A stretch of 58,126 bases of DNA from Candidatus Melainabacteria bacterium (GCA_902168245.1 CABHPA010000098.1:1-58126); one strand, 5' to 3'; shown: positions 33,698-42,716, numbered from the stretch's first letter. The notes: generated by a model not told the origin, from the letters alone. Program-made: numbers and translations.

Positions 33698-35095
33698 TTA
33701 TTCGACGGAAATAATCGGCCCGTAAACCTGCTCCGGATTTTGCCAGCCCCTAATATTCACCCCGCCGAAATGCCGACATTGAATCCGCCCTTGTAACGCC
33801 TTATAGGTCGCCTCGGAAATCAAAAGGCTGCTTCCCAGTTGCTTATTGGCCTCTTCCAGCCGGGCCGCCATGTTGACCGGCACCCCCAGCAGGGTAAAGT
33901 CCTTAAAATCGGTTGAGCCGATATTTCCCACTATCGCTTCCCCGGTGGCGATGCCAATCCCGATTTGCAGCGGGGTTGCCCCAGGATGCTTGCGGTTTCG
34001 CTCGGCCACGTCCCGAAGGATATCCATGGCCGCCATGGTGGCGACATAGGCATGATCGTGGTTGGGCAACGGAAAACCCCAATAGGCCATTAAGCCGTCG
34101 CCCATCAACTTGCTGACGATCCCGTTGTACTTGTGCAGAATGTAATAACTGGCAATATCGAAGTACTCGCCCAGGAATTTCACCAGTTCATCCGCAGCGG
34201 CGGATTGCGAGTAAGTGGAAAAACCCCGGATATCGCAGAACAACACGCTAATCATATGCTTTTCGTTTTCGATATTCTGGAACGCGCCTTTGTTGCTTTC
34301 CAGGTATTGCAATACCTGCGGGGAAAAATACTGGGAAAAAGTAGACTTCAGGTGCTGCTGCTGGGCATGCAGGGTGGAATTCTCGCGCTGCAACTGGCTG
34401 ACCATGTCCCGCACCATCAAGTCGCCTTCCTGCTTTTTGTAGGTATCGATCTCATCCTGGCTGGGCCGCTGGATTTTGGGCATATTCGCAGGCAGATTCT
34501 TGGCCTGGGAAAGCCGGGCCTGGGTTTTGACAGTTGAGGCGGAATTTTCGGCAGGCTGGGCAGGGGACTGCTGCTGATGCCGTTGCTCATAGAGCTGGTT
34601 CACTCGTCGCCTGGATCGATAATCCGCCAACAGTTCCCCGGATTGCTGCACAACCGCATCCAGGGCCGCCTCTTTCAAGAACAGAAGGCCAATATACCCG
34701 CCCAGCAACACAGCGTTCCAGAATGGAATCGCCAGCAGCGTCAGCCATTCCACCTGCCCCGGATAGGATGCCTTATACAGCGGCAACGGCTTATGGGTCA
34801 ATGTCGCCATTAGCGCCGCAGCTTGCATTTCTGGGAAACCAGTCGGGGGATGGGGCCATATTAAACCGAAAGTCGCCGTCAAAGGAAGCTTTAACAACAA
34901 CACGGCAAAACTAAATAATTCCCAATGCGGGGCAAGTATTTGAAAAATGGCTTTGGTCTGGACTGTACCCGGAAAGAACAGCATCAGGTAAAAGCGCAAA
35001 CCCAGCAAAAAAGTGATCAGCAACATCAGGAAACCGATTGCGGGCGGCATCTTTTGCTTTGGTTTTTCGGGCGCAACGGCTTTGGGTTGGTGCAT
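33698..35095 (-). CDS. Membrane-bound class III adenylate cyclase
   Basis: The 465-residue protein has three hydrophobic segments (about 19-42, 58-80, 115-140), a Gln-rich linker, a helical region and a C-terminal class III cyclase domain (about 275-465). Metal-binding Asp288 (FCDIRGFS) and Asp333 (MGDGLMAYWG) are present, as are the transition-state Asn408 and Arg412 (VNMAARLEEA). The substrate-defining pair is Lys329 and Thr401 in place of Lys/Asp. That Lys/Thr pair is the mark of class IIIb cyclases, known in cyanobacteria. It should make cAMP. No neighbouring cAMP receptor is visible. Confidence 0.92.
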   Translation of the reverse strand: MHQPKAVAPEKPKQKMPPAIGFLMLLITFLLGLRFYLMLFFPGTVQTKAIFQILAPHWELFSFAVLLLKLPLTATFGLIWPHPPTGFPEMQAAALMATLTHKPLPLYKASYPGQVEWLTLLAIPFWNAVLLGGYIGLLFLKEAALDAVVQQSGELLADYRSRRRVNQLYEQRHQQQSPAQPAENSASTVKTQARLSQAKNLPANMPKIQRPSQDEIDTYKKQEGDLMVRDMVSQLQRENSTLHAQQQHLKSTFSQYFSPQVLQYLESNKGAFQNIENEKHMISVLFCDIRGFSTYSQSAAADELVKFLGEYFDIASYYILHKYNGIVSKLMGDGLMAYWGFPLPNHDHAYVATMAAMDILRDVAERNRKHPGATPLQIGIGIATGEAIVGNIGSTDFKDFTLLGVPVNMAARLEEANKQLGSSLLISEATYKALQGRIQCRHFGGVNIRGWQNPEQVYGPIISVE

Positions 35096-35305
35096 ATACT
35101 TTCAACTAATCAATTGCAGGTTCAGGGACATTCCAAACAAAGTCATTCCCTTGTTACGAATCCTATCGGCATATTTTGGCGACCCTTTAAAAAAATCCAC
35201 CAGCTCACCCACTTTCATCATTCTGCCGCTCAACGATACGGCAGGCAAAGCCATCCCAATTCTTTTTGTCGGAATGAAATAGCTAAGGCGCCCTATCTAT
35301 TCGGA

Positions 35306-35839
35306 TCACTCAACCACAATCAACCAGGAACCCAATTTAATCCTGAAAGCCAGGTATCGCTTTAGTAAAAGCGTTAGGCCACTGACGTTTTGCCGCTCAG
35401 AGGTCGCCTTTTGCCTGTTTGGCTGCGCTTCAGCCTGCCAGGTACGCTCCACCAGATGCTGTATACCCAGCGGAGACAAGTAGGACTGGTTATCCTGAAT
35501 AAAATCCAGCCGGTTCCGGGGGTTAAGCAACAGATCGAGCAAGGCAATCGCCATACACGCCAGCAGGCCGGTTACGCAAGCCACCCAAAAGCGTTGCACA
35601 TAAGCCAGCACCACTGGAAGCACCAGCATCCCAAGGGCGGCAAAGAAAACCAGCCCCAGCGCATACACCACAAACGGGGTTTTCACCTGAAAATACCCTT
35701 TGCGCAGACAGGTTAACGCCAAGGGCAAATCAAACAACAAAATGGATAGAAACGGATTGACGCAGAAAATGCCGATCATGGCCCCGGCCAACAACCAGCC
35801 CAGTCCAAGCAGCCAATCAGGTATCAGTATGCTATCCAT
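35306..35839 (-). CDS. Hypothetical multi-span membrane protein
   Basis: This 177-residue product (ATG 35839) has about four transmembrane helices in its first 110 residues (WLLGLGWLLAGAMIGIFCV; LVFFAALGMLVLPVVLAYV; CVTGLLACMAIALLDLLL). A soluble C-terminal tail ends in a hydrophobic stretch. A TTG six codons upstream is possible. No family is recognised. Confidence 0.6.
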   Translation of the reverse strand: MDSILIPDWLLGLGWLLAGAMIGIFCVNPFLSILLFDLPLALTCLRKGYFQVKTPFVVYALGLVFFAALGMLVLPVVLAYVQRFWVACVTGLLACMAIALLDLLLNPRNRLDFIQDNQSYLSPLGIQHLVERTWQAEAQPNRQKATSERQNVSGLTLLLKRYLAFRIKLGSWLIVVE

Positions 35840-35977
35840 CACTTTGTATGAAAACAATCCATCTTGCGCGTTTTACAAGTCGTATTCAATCATCCGCTGT
35901 TGTAACGGTACCATTCCAATTGCAGAGTTTCAATTATTGTTCTCGCCTGCAAGGTGAGAATCCTTGGCCCAAATCCG

Positions 35978-36187
35978 TCATTTCCGACGACTGAGACTCA
36001 GGCCCAGGGCAAGCGTCAGCAGAATAATCACCGTCATGCTGATATAGTCTGACAGGTCGATATTTTTAGACCATTGGCTCAAATGCCCTTCATACCCGAT
36101 GCCGGTCATAACGCCTGCACCATATATAAAAAAAGCAATCAGCGCCTTGAAAATCAGCGCGGGTAAATGATGACGAACATAATTCAT
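35978..36187 (-). CDS. Small two-span membrane protein
   Basis: This 69-residue protein (ATG 36187) has two hydrophobic helices (LIFKALIAFFIYGAGVMTGIGY and ISMTVIILLTLALGLSL) joined by a polar loop and ends SRRK. A longer GTG-started frame reaches 36247. No family is recognised; no strong ribosome-binding site. Confidence 0.5.
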   Translation of the reverse strand: MNYVRHHLPALIFKALIAFFIYGAGVMTGIGYEGHLSQWSKNIDLSDYISMTVIILLTLALGLSLSRRK

Positions 36188-36421
36188 AGCAGGTTTCTCG
36201 CCTCTTCGGGTCTGATAACGGGCTTTACGGGACAATTGCCCCAACACCGCAGGCTCTCGGTAGGAAAGCCCGTAAAATATTGGCCAATTTGCCTATACTA
36301 CACCCAACATGTTCCCTTCTGAAGCATTCACCCTCCAGGCAACAGAAACAGAAAAAGACCAAAAAGCTATAAAAGCATTAAAAGTATTTTTTCTATACAA
36401 TTCTGCTTCAACTTCGCACAA

Positions 36422-36458
36422 TTAACTGGCGCAGCGCGTTTATTCACTCACCAGTTAA
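36422..36458 (+). repeat. Inverted repeat just upstream of the cysteine-peptidase-like gene
   Basis: TTAACTGG (36422-36429) and CCAGTTAA (36451-36458) form perfect 8-base arms around a 21-base spacer, ending 15 bases before the ATG at 36474. It could be an operator or a leader hairpin close to the ribosome-binding site. Confidence 0.5.
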
Positions 36459-36473
36459 CAGGTACCCGCACGG

Positions 36474-37463
36474 ATGCTCCCACCCAGGATACAAGCCAGT
36501 TCTTACATTTGGCCATTGCCCAAGACGCGCCCATCGTCTTCTTATCCCCCAGCCGTCCTACCCCAGGCTGGCGGCGATCAGGTGCAGTTTGGCGCAACCG
36601 AAACCGAGATGCCGTTTGTCCAGAATCGGGCCATGCCCACCGCAGGCACCTTGGCACAACCCGTATCCCCCAATAACTGCCTGGTATGCAGCGCCAAAAA
36701 CCTGCTTGCCTTTTACGGCTACCCCAAGGCCACCATCAATAACATCGTGCAAGATTCCCTCCTGCAGGAAATCCGGAACCCGCAATATTTCACACAGGAT
36801 TCGCCCTACTACCAGAGAGAATCCAGCAAGGCCGTGGAGCTGAACAACGATTTTGTGCGTTCGTTTATGACCAGCGCCAGTTGGGGACTCCATATGAACA
36901 TAGAGCCTTTGCGCATCAATGATCTGGACAAACTCAAAAAAGCCGTCCACGATCGAAAACCCATTTGGGTGTTTGCGGAGGGGGACGCGCAAACACTGGC
37001 CGCAAATGCGCAAACCATTACCGGAGGCGCCCATCAATTGATCGGGGGACACGCGTACGTCGTGGTTCCCGACAAAAACAAGCAGGACAGCTGGCTGATT
37101 ATGGACTCCTGGGCCGGAAAAACCTCCGTAAGCAGCCAGCAACTCTCGCAGAACCTGGAAGCGCTAAAAGCCAGCGGGCAATCCGGCCAGTCTCAATATA
37201 ACATTGTACATCGCGGGCCAGATCAGGACTTGATGGCCATTTACCAGGAAGGGCCAATCAAAAAGCCCAAACCCGCCGAGCCTTCAGTCAGCGCCAAAAC
37301 CAGTTCACCCAAAAACAAAACCACGCAGCCAGCCAGCAAGCCGACCCCTGCCAAGCAGCCAACCCTCTGGCAAAAAACAGCAGGGTGGTTCCACCAGCAA
37401 TGGCAACGGTTTACCAGCGCTCTTAAACGTTTGAAAAACTGGATACAAAGCTGGTTTCGATAG
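36474..37463 (+). CDS. Candidate papain-like cysteine peptidase with a Trp-rich cationic tail
   Basis: The 329-residue protein has no signal peptide. Residues 1-62 are disordered and Pro/Ser-rich. A compact domain (about 63-250) has Cys69 in NNCLVCSAKNLLAFYGYP (Cys at the start of a long helix), His193 in GGHAYVVV and Asp211 in WLIMDSWAGK. This Cys...HA-YVVV...DSW order is that of the papain/C39/YopT-like fold, with Asp in place of the usual Asn. A Lys/Pro/Thr-rich linker (about 252-295) follows. The last 30 residues are an amphipathic, Trp-rich basic helix (LWQKTAGWFHQQWQRF). No family match was recognised. The ATG at 36474 lacks a clear ribosome-binding site; M46 or M54 are alternatives. 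Confidence 0.65.
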   Translation: MLPPRIQASSYIWPLPKTRPSSSYPPAVLPQAGGDQVQFGATETEMPFVQNRAMPTAGTLAQPVSPNNCLVCSAKNLLAFYGYPKATINNIVQDSLLQEIRNPQYFTQDSPYYQRESSKAVELNNDFVRSFMTSASWGLHMNIEPLRINDLDKLKKAVHDRKPIWVFAEGDAQTLAANAQTITGGAHQLIGGHAYVVVPDKNKQDSWLIMDSWAGKTSVSSQQLSQNLEALKASGQSGQSQYNIVHRGPDQDLMAIYQEGPIKKPKPAEPSVSAKTSSPKNKTTQPASKPTPAKQPTLWQKTAGWFHQQWQRFTSALKRLKNWIQSWFR

Positions 37464-37527
37464 TCATTCAGGAAGTTAAATGCCTGCCAAGCGCGTATTT
37501 TTGCGGATTCAGCCAGGCAAGCGAACT

Positions 37528-37573
37528 GGCTTGGCCTCAGTTATACAGGTTCAAACCTGTTTGAGGCCAAGCC
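37528..37573. terminator. Long hairpin between convergent genes
   Basis: GGCTTGGCCTCA pairs perfectly with TGAGGCCAAGCC (12 bp), and inside it ACAGGT pairs with ACCTGT. It lacks a T run, but its position between the 3' ends of convergent genes suggests a bidirectional terminator. Confidence 0.6.
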
Positions 37574-37592
37574 CTGACGAAGAAACTACCGA

Positions 37593-38234
37593 TTAAAGCC
37601 TTAACAAATAAAGCTCTAAAGCCGCTTGCCCACCCAGGGCGGACAAAAACGGGACATCCGCATACACAATTTTATGCGCCAACGTGAACCCAAAAGATCG
37701 GCAGGTATGCTGGGAACCCGGCGAAGTCGCTTCCACCATGGCCACCTGAAAGCCCTTGGCCCGACTCCAATCCAGCGCCATCGCCATCAGGTGCTTTAAA
37801 TAACCTTTCTTGCGAGCTTCTTTTAAGGTTCCCCCGAAAAAGATGTGGTAAAACCGCAACCCTTCGGCATGCATCTGCTGCTCAATAGGGCTTTCCGCAT
37901 GCAGACGCCCCAGCAGGTCAAAGATAGGCGCAAATTGCGGCTCCCATTGCGCCTGATTCGGGTAAGGCACCGGGGCTTCATCATTGTCATCCGAAAAGAG
38001 CACCGAGACTACCTGCCCTTTTTCTACCGCCACAAACGATAAACCATCTTCGGCGGTTCGCTCGATACGCGGCCTCAAGAAATCCTTCAACGCCTGGTAG
38101 GATACGCCAGATGTGCTAATGATCGGCTCATCCAGAAAGGCTTCAGCCAAACAGTGCAATGCGCCTTCAATATGGGCGGGCTTCAATACGGTTAGCTCGA
38201 TCCCCTGGGTGCAAGCAGGAACAGCCGTTATCAT
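37593..38234 (-). CDS. GNAT-like N-acetyltransferase
   Basis: The 213-residue product begins with ELTVLKPAHIEGALHCLAEAF and carries the EARKKGYLKHLMAMALDWSR acetyl-CoA-binding helix (R/K-x-x-G-x-x-x-x-L). The late segment is TCRSFGFTLAHKIVY. This is the pattern of GNAT enzymes, including a eukaryote-like polyamine/spermidine group, but the substrate is not assignable. ATG 38234 has AAAGGAAA about 10 bases upstream; the frame extends to 38267 without support. Confidence 0.75.
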   Translation of the reverse strand: MITAVPACTQGIELTVLKPAHIEGALHCLAEAFLDEPIISTSGVSYQALKDFLRPRIERTAEDGLSFVAVEKGQVVSVLFSDDNDEAPVPYPNQAQWEPQFAPIFDLLGRLHAESPIEQQMHAEGLRFYHIFFGGTLKEARKKGYLKHLMAMALDWSRAKGFQVAMVEATSPGSQHTCRSFGFTLAHKIVYADVPFLSALGGQAALELYLLRL

Positions 38235-38695
38235 GAATCTTTTTTCCTTTCTGTCTGGCAGTATCAAATAAAGAAATCAGCTTACTACACAAAGTCCCCT
38301 CAAAAGAACAAATTGCCTGAACCGCTTAAGCAATATTAAGTTTACAGACAATTCGCTTGCTCCATCCGCTTATAACCTATGCGTCACACACAATACACGA
38401 CTCTCAGAAGCGCTACAATCATGCTGCTGTCGCTCCCATTCCAAGACCTTGGTTACTTTATAAGCCAGCGCCGAATGTACTGGTGAAATTATTCAAATTA
38501 TAGATTTGGAATTATATTTGTTTTTTCATGCCTTCAAACCACAGACGACTGCAAGTCAATTTCCTATCCATCACCTTTCGCATTGAATTGCATATCCTGC
38601 CAATAAAAACCTATTTACTAAACTCTGCTTTTATTATATTAAATTAATTTCTAATTTACCCACAGGATTTAAAAATAGATTTAGAGTTTAGGGCG
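38235..38695. other. A+T-rich intergenic region upstream of the secreted-protein/lipase cluster
   Basis: About 460 bases with no ORF worth calling and no terminator-like hairpin seen. The last 100 bases are very A+T-rich with TATATT-like -10 candidates before the gene at 38696. The base composition differs from the left neighbour and continues into the next two genes, which is compatible with acquired DNA. Confidence 0.5.
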
Positions 38696-39859
38696 ATGCG
38701 GAAATATATTTTACCCCTGTGTTTTTCTATCTGCTTGAGTTTAAGCCAAACCAAGGCCAGCCTTGCCAATAGCCCGGAGCAAATTATGCATGGGGATGGC
38801 TTTTTTACGATTACGCAAGGCGAGCAAGAGGCAATCTGCCCATCCACCCTTCCGGCGATTACCATAGAAACGCAAAAAAACACTTTCTCTACAGAAGCGC
38901 CTATCGAAAAGCAATTACAGCAGCATGGCCTTCTATACAATTCTGATATTTTATTAATGCTTTACGAGCTGAACCCGAAACTGGCGGATATCAAAGCCTT
39001 GCACAACGGGGAGAGCGTTATTCTCCCGGTTGTAAAAGACTATCCAAATGTAAAATACAAAATTGGCAATAATGAGGAAGAAAGCACTGATTTGACAGGA
39101 TGTCTGGTGCAATTTAGAGCTTATCCCCAATTGAAGCAACAAATCAAAATTACGAGTGATCGCCTTATTGGCTGGCGAAGCAGATTTCACGCGGGCAAAA
39201 TCGTCTATTTCCCAAATCCGGGCGTTCAGGGAAATGCCATTGCCGCCATTGAAAGCCTCAGCAAAATTGAAAAGCTTTTATCAGGCAACGTTTTACCCTT
39301 TAACTACGAGACCCTCCGCGAACTTGACACCCAAGGCGACACGCTATTAAAAATCCTGCAGAAACCCACTTCCGCTATCAGCCCCATGTCAAAAGGCGAC
39401 GCCGAAGCGATTCAGTGGTACCGGGATGAATTCAAATTCAAACTTGATTTTTACAACAATGCGCTCGCCACGGCAGAACCTCACAAAGCCTTTCAGGATG
39501 GGCTAATCCCTGTCTCCTACATTGACCCGATTTTGAATTATTTTCTAAAGCCGAAACGCCTGGCAATCCAAGTGAATGTTTACACCTTTTTTTCAAAAAG
39601 CCCGCTCAAACCGGCGTCTGACATCAGGGTTTACTATCGCAGCACGGCCGACAAGTCAGACACGCTCCCGTTTGCGGGCCTGACCGATCGAAATGGGCTG
39701 GTCAGCGACTTTATAACAGTGGGCCATCAATATGATTTTCTAGCCAAGGATGACAACAAAAAGTATTACAGCGAGCCTCTCACCCAGCAGTTTGCTTCTG
39801 ACGAAGCGGTTCATGCGAACATTGAATTATTGGTCAAAAAAATGCCCCCCAAAAGATAG
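38696..39859 (+). CDS. Secreted hypothetical protein with LysM-like and transthyretin-like parts
   Basis: The 387-residue protein has a signal peptide (PLCFSICLSLSQTKASLA). A helical region with LLMLYELNPKLADIKALHNG then ESVILPV resembles a LysM-type N-P-x-I/L-x-x-G-x-x-L unit. The middle is helical. The C-terminal beta-rich part (about 295-385) runs VNVYTFFSKSPLKPASDIRVYY...GLTDRNGLVSD, like a transthyretin/carboxypeptidase-regulatory sandwich. The gene is A+T-richer than the window. It is followed 13 bases later by a membrane-protein gene and then a lipase. Family unknown. Confidence 0.65.
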   Translation: MRKYILPLCFSICLSLSQTKASLANSPEQIMHGDGFFTITQGEQEAICPSTLPAITIETQKNTFSTEAPIEKQLQQHGLLYNSDILLMLYELNPKLADIKALHNGESVILPVVKDYPNVKYKIGNNEEESTDLTGCLVQFRAYPQLKQQIKITSDRLIGWRSRFHAGKIVYFPNPGVQGNAIAAIESLSKIEKLLSGNVLPFNYETLRELDTQGDTLLKILQKPTSAISPMSKGDAEAIQWYRDEFKFKLDFYNNALATAEPHKAFQDGLIPVSYIDPILNYFLKPKRLAIQVNVYTFFSKSPLKPASDIRVYYRSTADKSDTLPFAGLTDRNGLVSDFITVGHQYDFLAKDDNKKYYSEPLTQQFASDEAVHANIELLVKKMPPKR

Positions 39860-39872
39860 GTTGGAGACATTG

Positions 39873-40475
39873 ATGGCAATTCTAAAAAAATACGTTAACT
39901 GGATTTGCTTCTTATCGCTCTGCTTTGGCAGTTTTTTGCTAAAAGCCATACCACCTGTACAACAAGGTGCATTTACCCTTTTCGGAATTTCCGCCTTCAG
40001 CCTGCTCATTATTATGTATCTCGTTAACATTCTTTCCAAGTCGGACGTTATCAAACGATCCCCAATCAAAATATTACTCTCGGCCATTTTAATTGCAGGA
40101 ACGTATTTTTCCTTCTCCTATTTCTTAAATACCAAAGCCGCTTACACGTTCTACCATGAGCTTTCTGACAAAGACTATATAAAAGGGGAGGAATTAACAG
40201 ACAAAGCCCAAAACTGGATTGCCCAGAATCCCGATTGCAATTCAGCGCCTTGTCTTTATAACAATTTTCAATCCTCCGCCAAAATCTGGACGGCATCATC
40301 CCTCAAGGTTGCCAACAATAACCTGATACTTTCTTTCTTACTAATGTTCACATGTTTGGGCGCCACGCTTTTTTATTTGGCCAGCTTTATGGAAGGTAAA
40401 AAAACGCCTGTCGCCTTTATCCCTGCCCATTCGGGGACGCAACAACGTTGTCAGCCAACTTCAACAATTCCTTAA
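39873..40475 (+). CDS. Hypothetical four-span membrane protein
   Basis: From ATG 39873 (TTGGAGA 6 bases upstream) it encodes 200 residues. Transmembrane helices lie at about 8-28, 31-53, 65-86 and 148-170. Between helices 3 and 4 is a loop with two Cys (NPDCNSAPCLYN), probably periplasmic. The frame extends upstream inside the previous gene but the ribosome-binding site favours 39873. It sits between a secreted protein and a lipase on the same strand. I do not recognise the family. Confidence 0.6.
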   Translation: MAILKKYVNWICFLSLCFGSFLLKAIPPVQQGAFTLFGISAFSLLIIMYLVNILSKSDVIKRSPIKILLSAILIAGTYFSFSYFLNTKAAYTFYHELSDKDYIKGEELTDKAQNWIAQNPDCNSAPCLYNNFQSSAKIWTASSLKVANNNLILSFLLMFTCLGATLFYLASFMEGKKTPVAFIPAHSGTQQRCQPTSTIP

Positions 40476-40569
40476 ATACCCAAGCAAGTTCTTCTTTAAG
40501 TCAGCTTACGATAGGCAGAACTATTCAGCTTATCGATAAAATGTTTAAAATAGCCAGAGGAGTGTTTTC

Positions 40570-42006
40570 ATGTCAAGACAAGTTGTTATCATCCATGGCT
40601 GGAGCGATCATGGAAACTCCTTCCAGCCGTTGGCGTCTTTCGTAAACGCCTTGGATAGAGAGACCCGGAACATCTGGCTTGCCGACTATATTTCCCTGGA
40701 GGATGACGTGCGTGTTGAGGACGTGGCCAAACGTTTGCAGGCAGTTTTTGAAGAGTTGCTCCAAAATGGAACATTGGAGAGACCATTTGATCTGATTGTG
40801 CATAGTACAGGAGGATTAGTTGCCAGGGAGTGGATTACTACTTATTATAGCGGCGATAAAATTTCGGAGTGTCCCGTTAAGCGATTAATTATGCTGGCGC
40901 CTGCCAATTTTGGCTCAAAACTGGCGACCATGGGGCAGTCTTTGATTGGCAGGGTCTTAAAAGGCTGGAACAACTGGTTTAAAACGGGAAAACTCATGCT
41001 GGACGATCTGGAGTTAGGTTCGCTGTACCAATGGCAGTTGGCTGAACGCGACATTTTCAAAAAGCACCCCGATGATATAAGCCCCTATGGCCAAAATGGC
41101 GTTTGGCCTTTCGTCATTGTAGGTAGCCACCCATACCTGGGGCATCTTCGGGAAATTGTCAATGAAAACGGCTGTGACGGAACCGTTCGGGTCGCGGCCG
41201 CCAACTTGAACGCAAAAGGCACAACGTTGAATTTTGCCACCAAAGATGAACAACCGATAGCCTCCGAATGGGAAACCCGGCATGATCCCGCCTTTCAAAT
41301 TCCGTTCGCCGTTTTAGCGGATCGCACGCATTCATCCATCACCAATCCACAGGCCACAGAACCTAGCTCTCCCCGGCATGACGAACTGGCCGCCGTGCTT
41401 GGGGAAGCGCTTTCTTGCGACTGGGACACCTATGAAAAGCTGGCGCAGCAATGGAAAGACCAATATACGGAGAAAACGGCACTATTATGCAACCAGGACA
41501 TGGCCGCCTTCCTTTTTAGCAGGCAAGACGCCAATTCTGACTATTTCCACCAATTTTTTATGATTAATGTACATGTCACCGACGATCATGGGCGCGATAT
41601 CCCCGACTACTTTCTGGAGTTTTACGGTCCTGAAGACGAAGATGATGACGCCACCATCTACTTCCATCAGGAAGTGCTGACGCATGTGCATATTAACCAG
41701 TACAATCCGGCCTATCGAACTTTATACATTAACCGCAATAAACTGATGGACGGTTATTACCAGCGCATCAAAGACGGGGACAAGAGCCTGAAAATGAGCA
41801 TTTCAGTCAAGCCGCCGGGCAGCAATATCTCCTATTTCAGCGATCATAGCCAAGGCGCCAAAGGCTCCTTCCTGTTTCATACCGAAACGGAAACAGACAT
41901 AGCCTCCCGCTGGCTGAATCGAAATTCTACGCACTTTGTACGCATCATTATTCCCCGCTGCCCAGAGTTCGATGTATGCAAACTGACCGCCGCAAACAAT
42001 AGTTGA
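40570..42006 (+). CDS. Serine lipase/esterase (alpha/beta hydrolase) with a beta-rich C-terminal module
   Basis: The 478-residue protein opens with the oxyanion segment VVIIHGWSDHG. The nucleophile is Ser79 in VHSTGGLVARE (PGAP1/DUF676-like elbow, first Gly replaced by Val). Asp203 (GCDGTVRVA) and His254 (DRTHSSI) complete a triad. A second part (about 325-475) is beta-rich and starts INVHVTDDHGRDIPDYFLEF, like an added C2/Ig-type sandwich. There is no signal peptide. A ribosome-binding site (AGAGGAG) lies 8 bases before ATG. Phospholipase-type effectors can have this layout, but no secretion genes are nearby. Confidence 0.85.
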   Translation: MSRQVVIIHGWSDHGNSFQPLASFVNALDRETRNIWLADYISLEDDVRVEDVAKRLQAVFEELLQNGTLERPFDLIVHSTGGLVAREWITTYYSGDKISECPVKRLIMLAPANFGSKLATMGQSLIGRVLKGWNNWFKTGKLMLDDLELGSLYQWQLAERDIFKKHPDDISPYGQNGVWPFVIVGSHPYLGHLREIVNENGCDGTVRVAAANLNAKGTTLNFATKDEQPIASEWETRHDPAFQIPFAVLADRTHSSITNPQATEPSSPRHDELAAVLGEALSCDWDTYEKLAQQWKDQYTEKTALLCNQDMAAFLFSRQDANSDYFHQFFMINVHVTDDHGRDIPDYFLEFYGPEDEDDDATIYFHQEVLTHVHINQYNPAYRTLYINRNKLMDGYYQRIKDGDKSLKMSISVKPPGSNISYFSDHSQGAKGSFLFHTETETDIASRWLNRNSTHFVRIIIPRCPEFDVCKLTAANNS

Positions 42007-42302
42007 TGCATCGGGGCTGCCCGCAGACGCTTATAAACCAAACGACCCGTCTTTCCTTAATCATGCTGTACGCCTGCAAGTGTGTAAGATACGGGTGAAA
42101 AGCTCGTCCCCTTTCTGGTGAACCCCACAGCAATGGCAGGAGTTCGATGGCGTATTTGGAAAGTTTGGCGAAAACACGCTCTTGATCGCGATCGCGGCAA
42201 AAAACGCAGGATCGAGGAGTCAACTAATTACAGGTACCAAAGATAGTGGAATTCGGGTAATATACAGGCAGAACGATAATGCCAAAAAGCGGAAGGGCAA
42301 TC

Positions 42303-42716
42303 ATGAAGAAACTGTCTCTACTCCTGTTGTTGATGCTGACAATCCCGGCTTTGGCGGCAGATACCGATGAACACAGCCCGAAGCGGGTTAAAGCCGAGCA
42401 GATTCGCTCCTCTGACGGGCAGTTCTGTTATCGATGCGACTATGTTCTGGAAGATGGTTGGGTAACAAAAGTTATTGATACAGCCAATGACACAGAGTGG
42501 ACTCTTAAGCCCAAGGAAACCCTTTATATACTGCCCTTCGGGTTGCGCCCGGAGTCGATCCTCCAGCAAGTCTTCCGCGTTTCACCGGATTACGGCAAGA
42601 ATTCCCAAACGCCTGCCAATGAAACCTCGCAACCCGCCGACGACAAGACAAGCGCCAAGTCTGAAAAAGCCAACGAGCCTGCCCACCACTCCTTCTTTCA
42701 TCACGGCAAGAGTTGA
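42303..42716 (+). CDS. Small secreted hypothetical protein
   Basis: The 137-residue product (ATG 42303, GGAAGGG upstream) has a signal peptide (KKLSLLLLLMLTIPALA-A). A short domain has two close Cys (FCYRCDYVLEDGWVTKVID) and the segment LKPKETLYILPFGLRPESI. The tail is Ser/Lys/Ala-rich and ends in a His-rich HHSFFHHGKS. The CxxC and His tail could bind metal, which is inference. No family is recognised. Confidence 0.6.
   Translation: MKKLSLLLLLMLTIPALAADTDEHSPKRVKAEQIRSSDGQFCYRCDYVLEDGWVTKVIDTANDTEWTLKPKETLYILPFGLRPESILQQVFRVSPDYGKNSQTPANETSQPADDKTSAKSEKANEPAHHSFFHHGKS

Noticed and set aside
42188..42195. GCGATCGC, the cyanobacterial HIP1 octamer (also near 21728)
   Set aside because: I found only about two copies in 58 kb, about what chance predicts, so it is not evidence of HIP1 enrichment or of a photosynthetic cyanobacterium.
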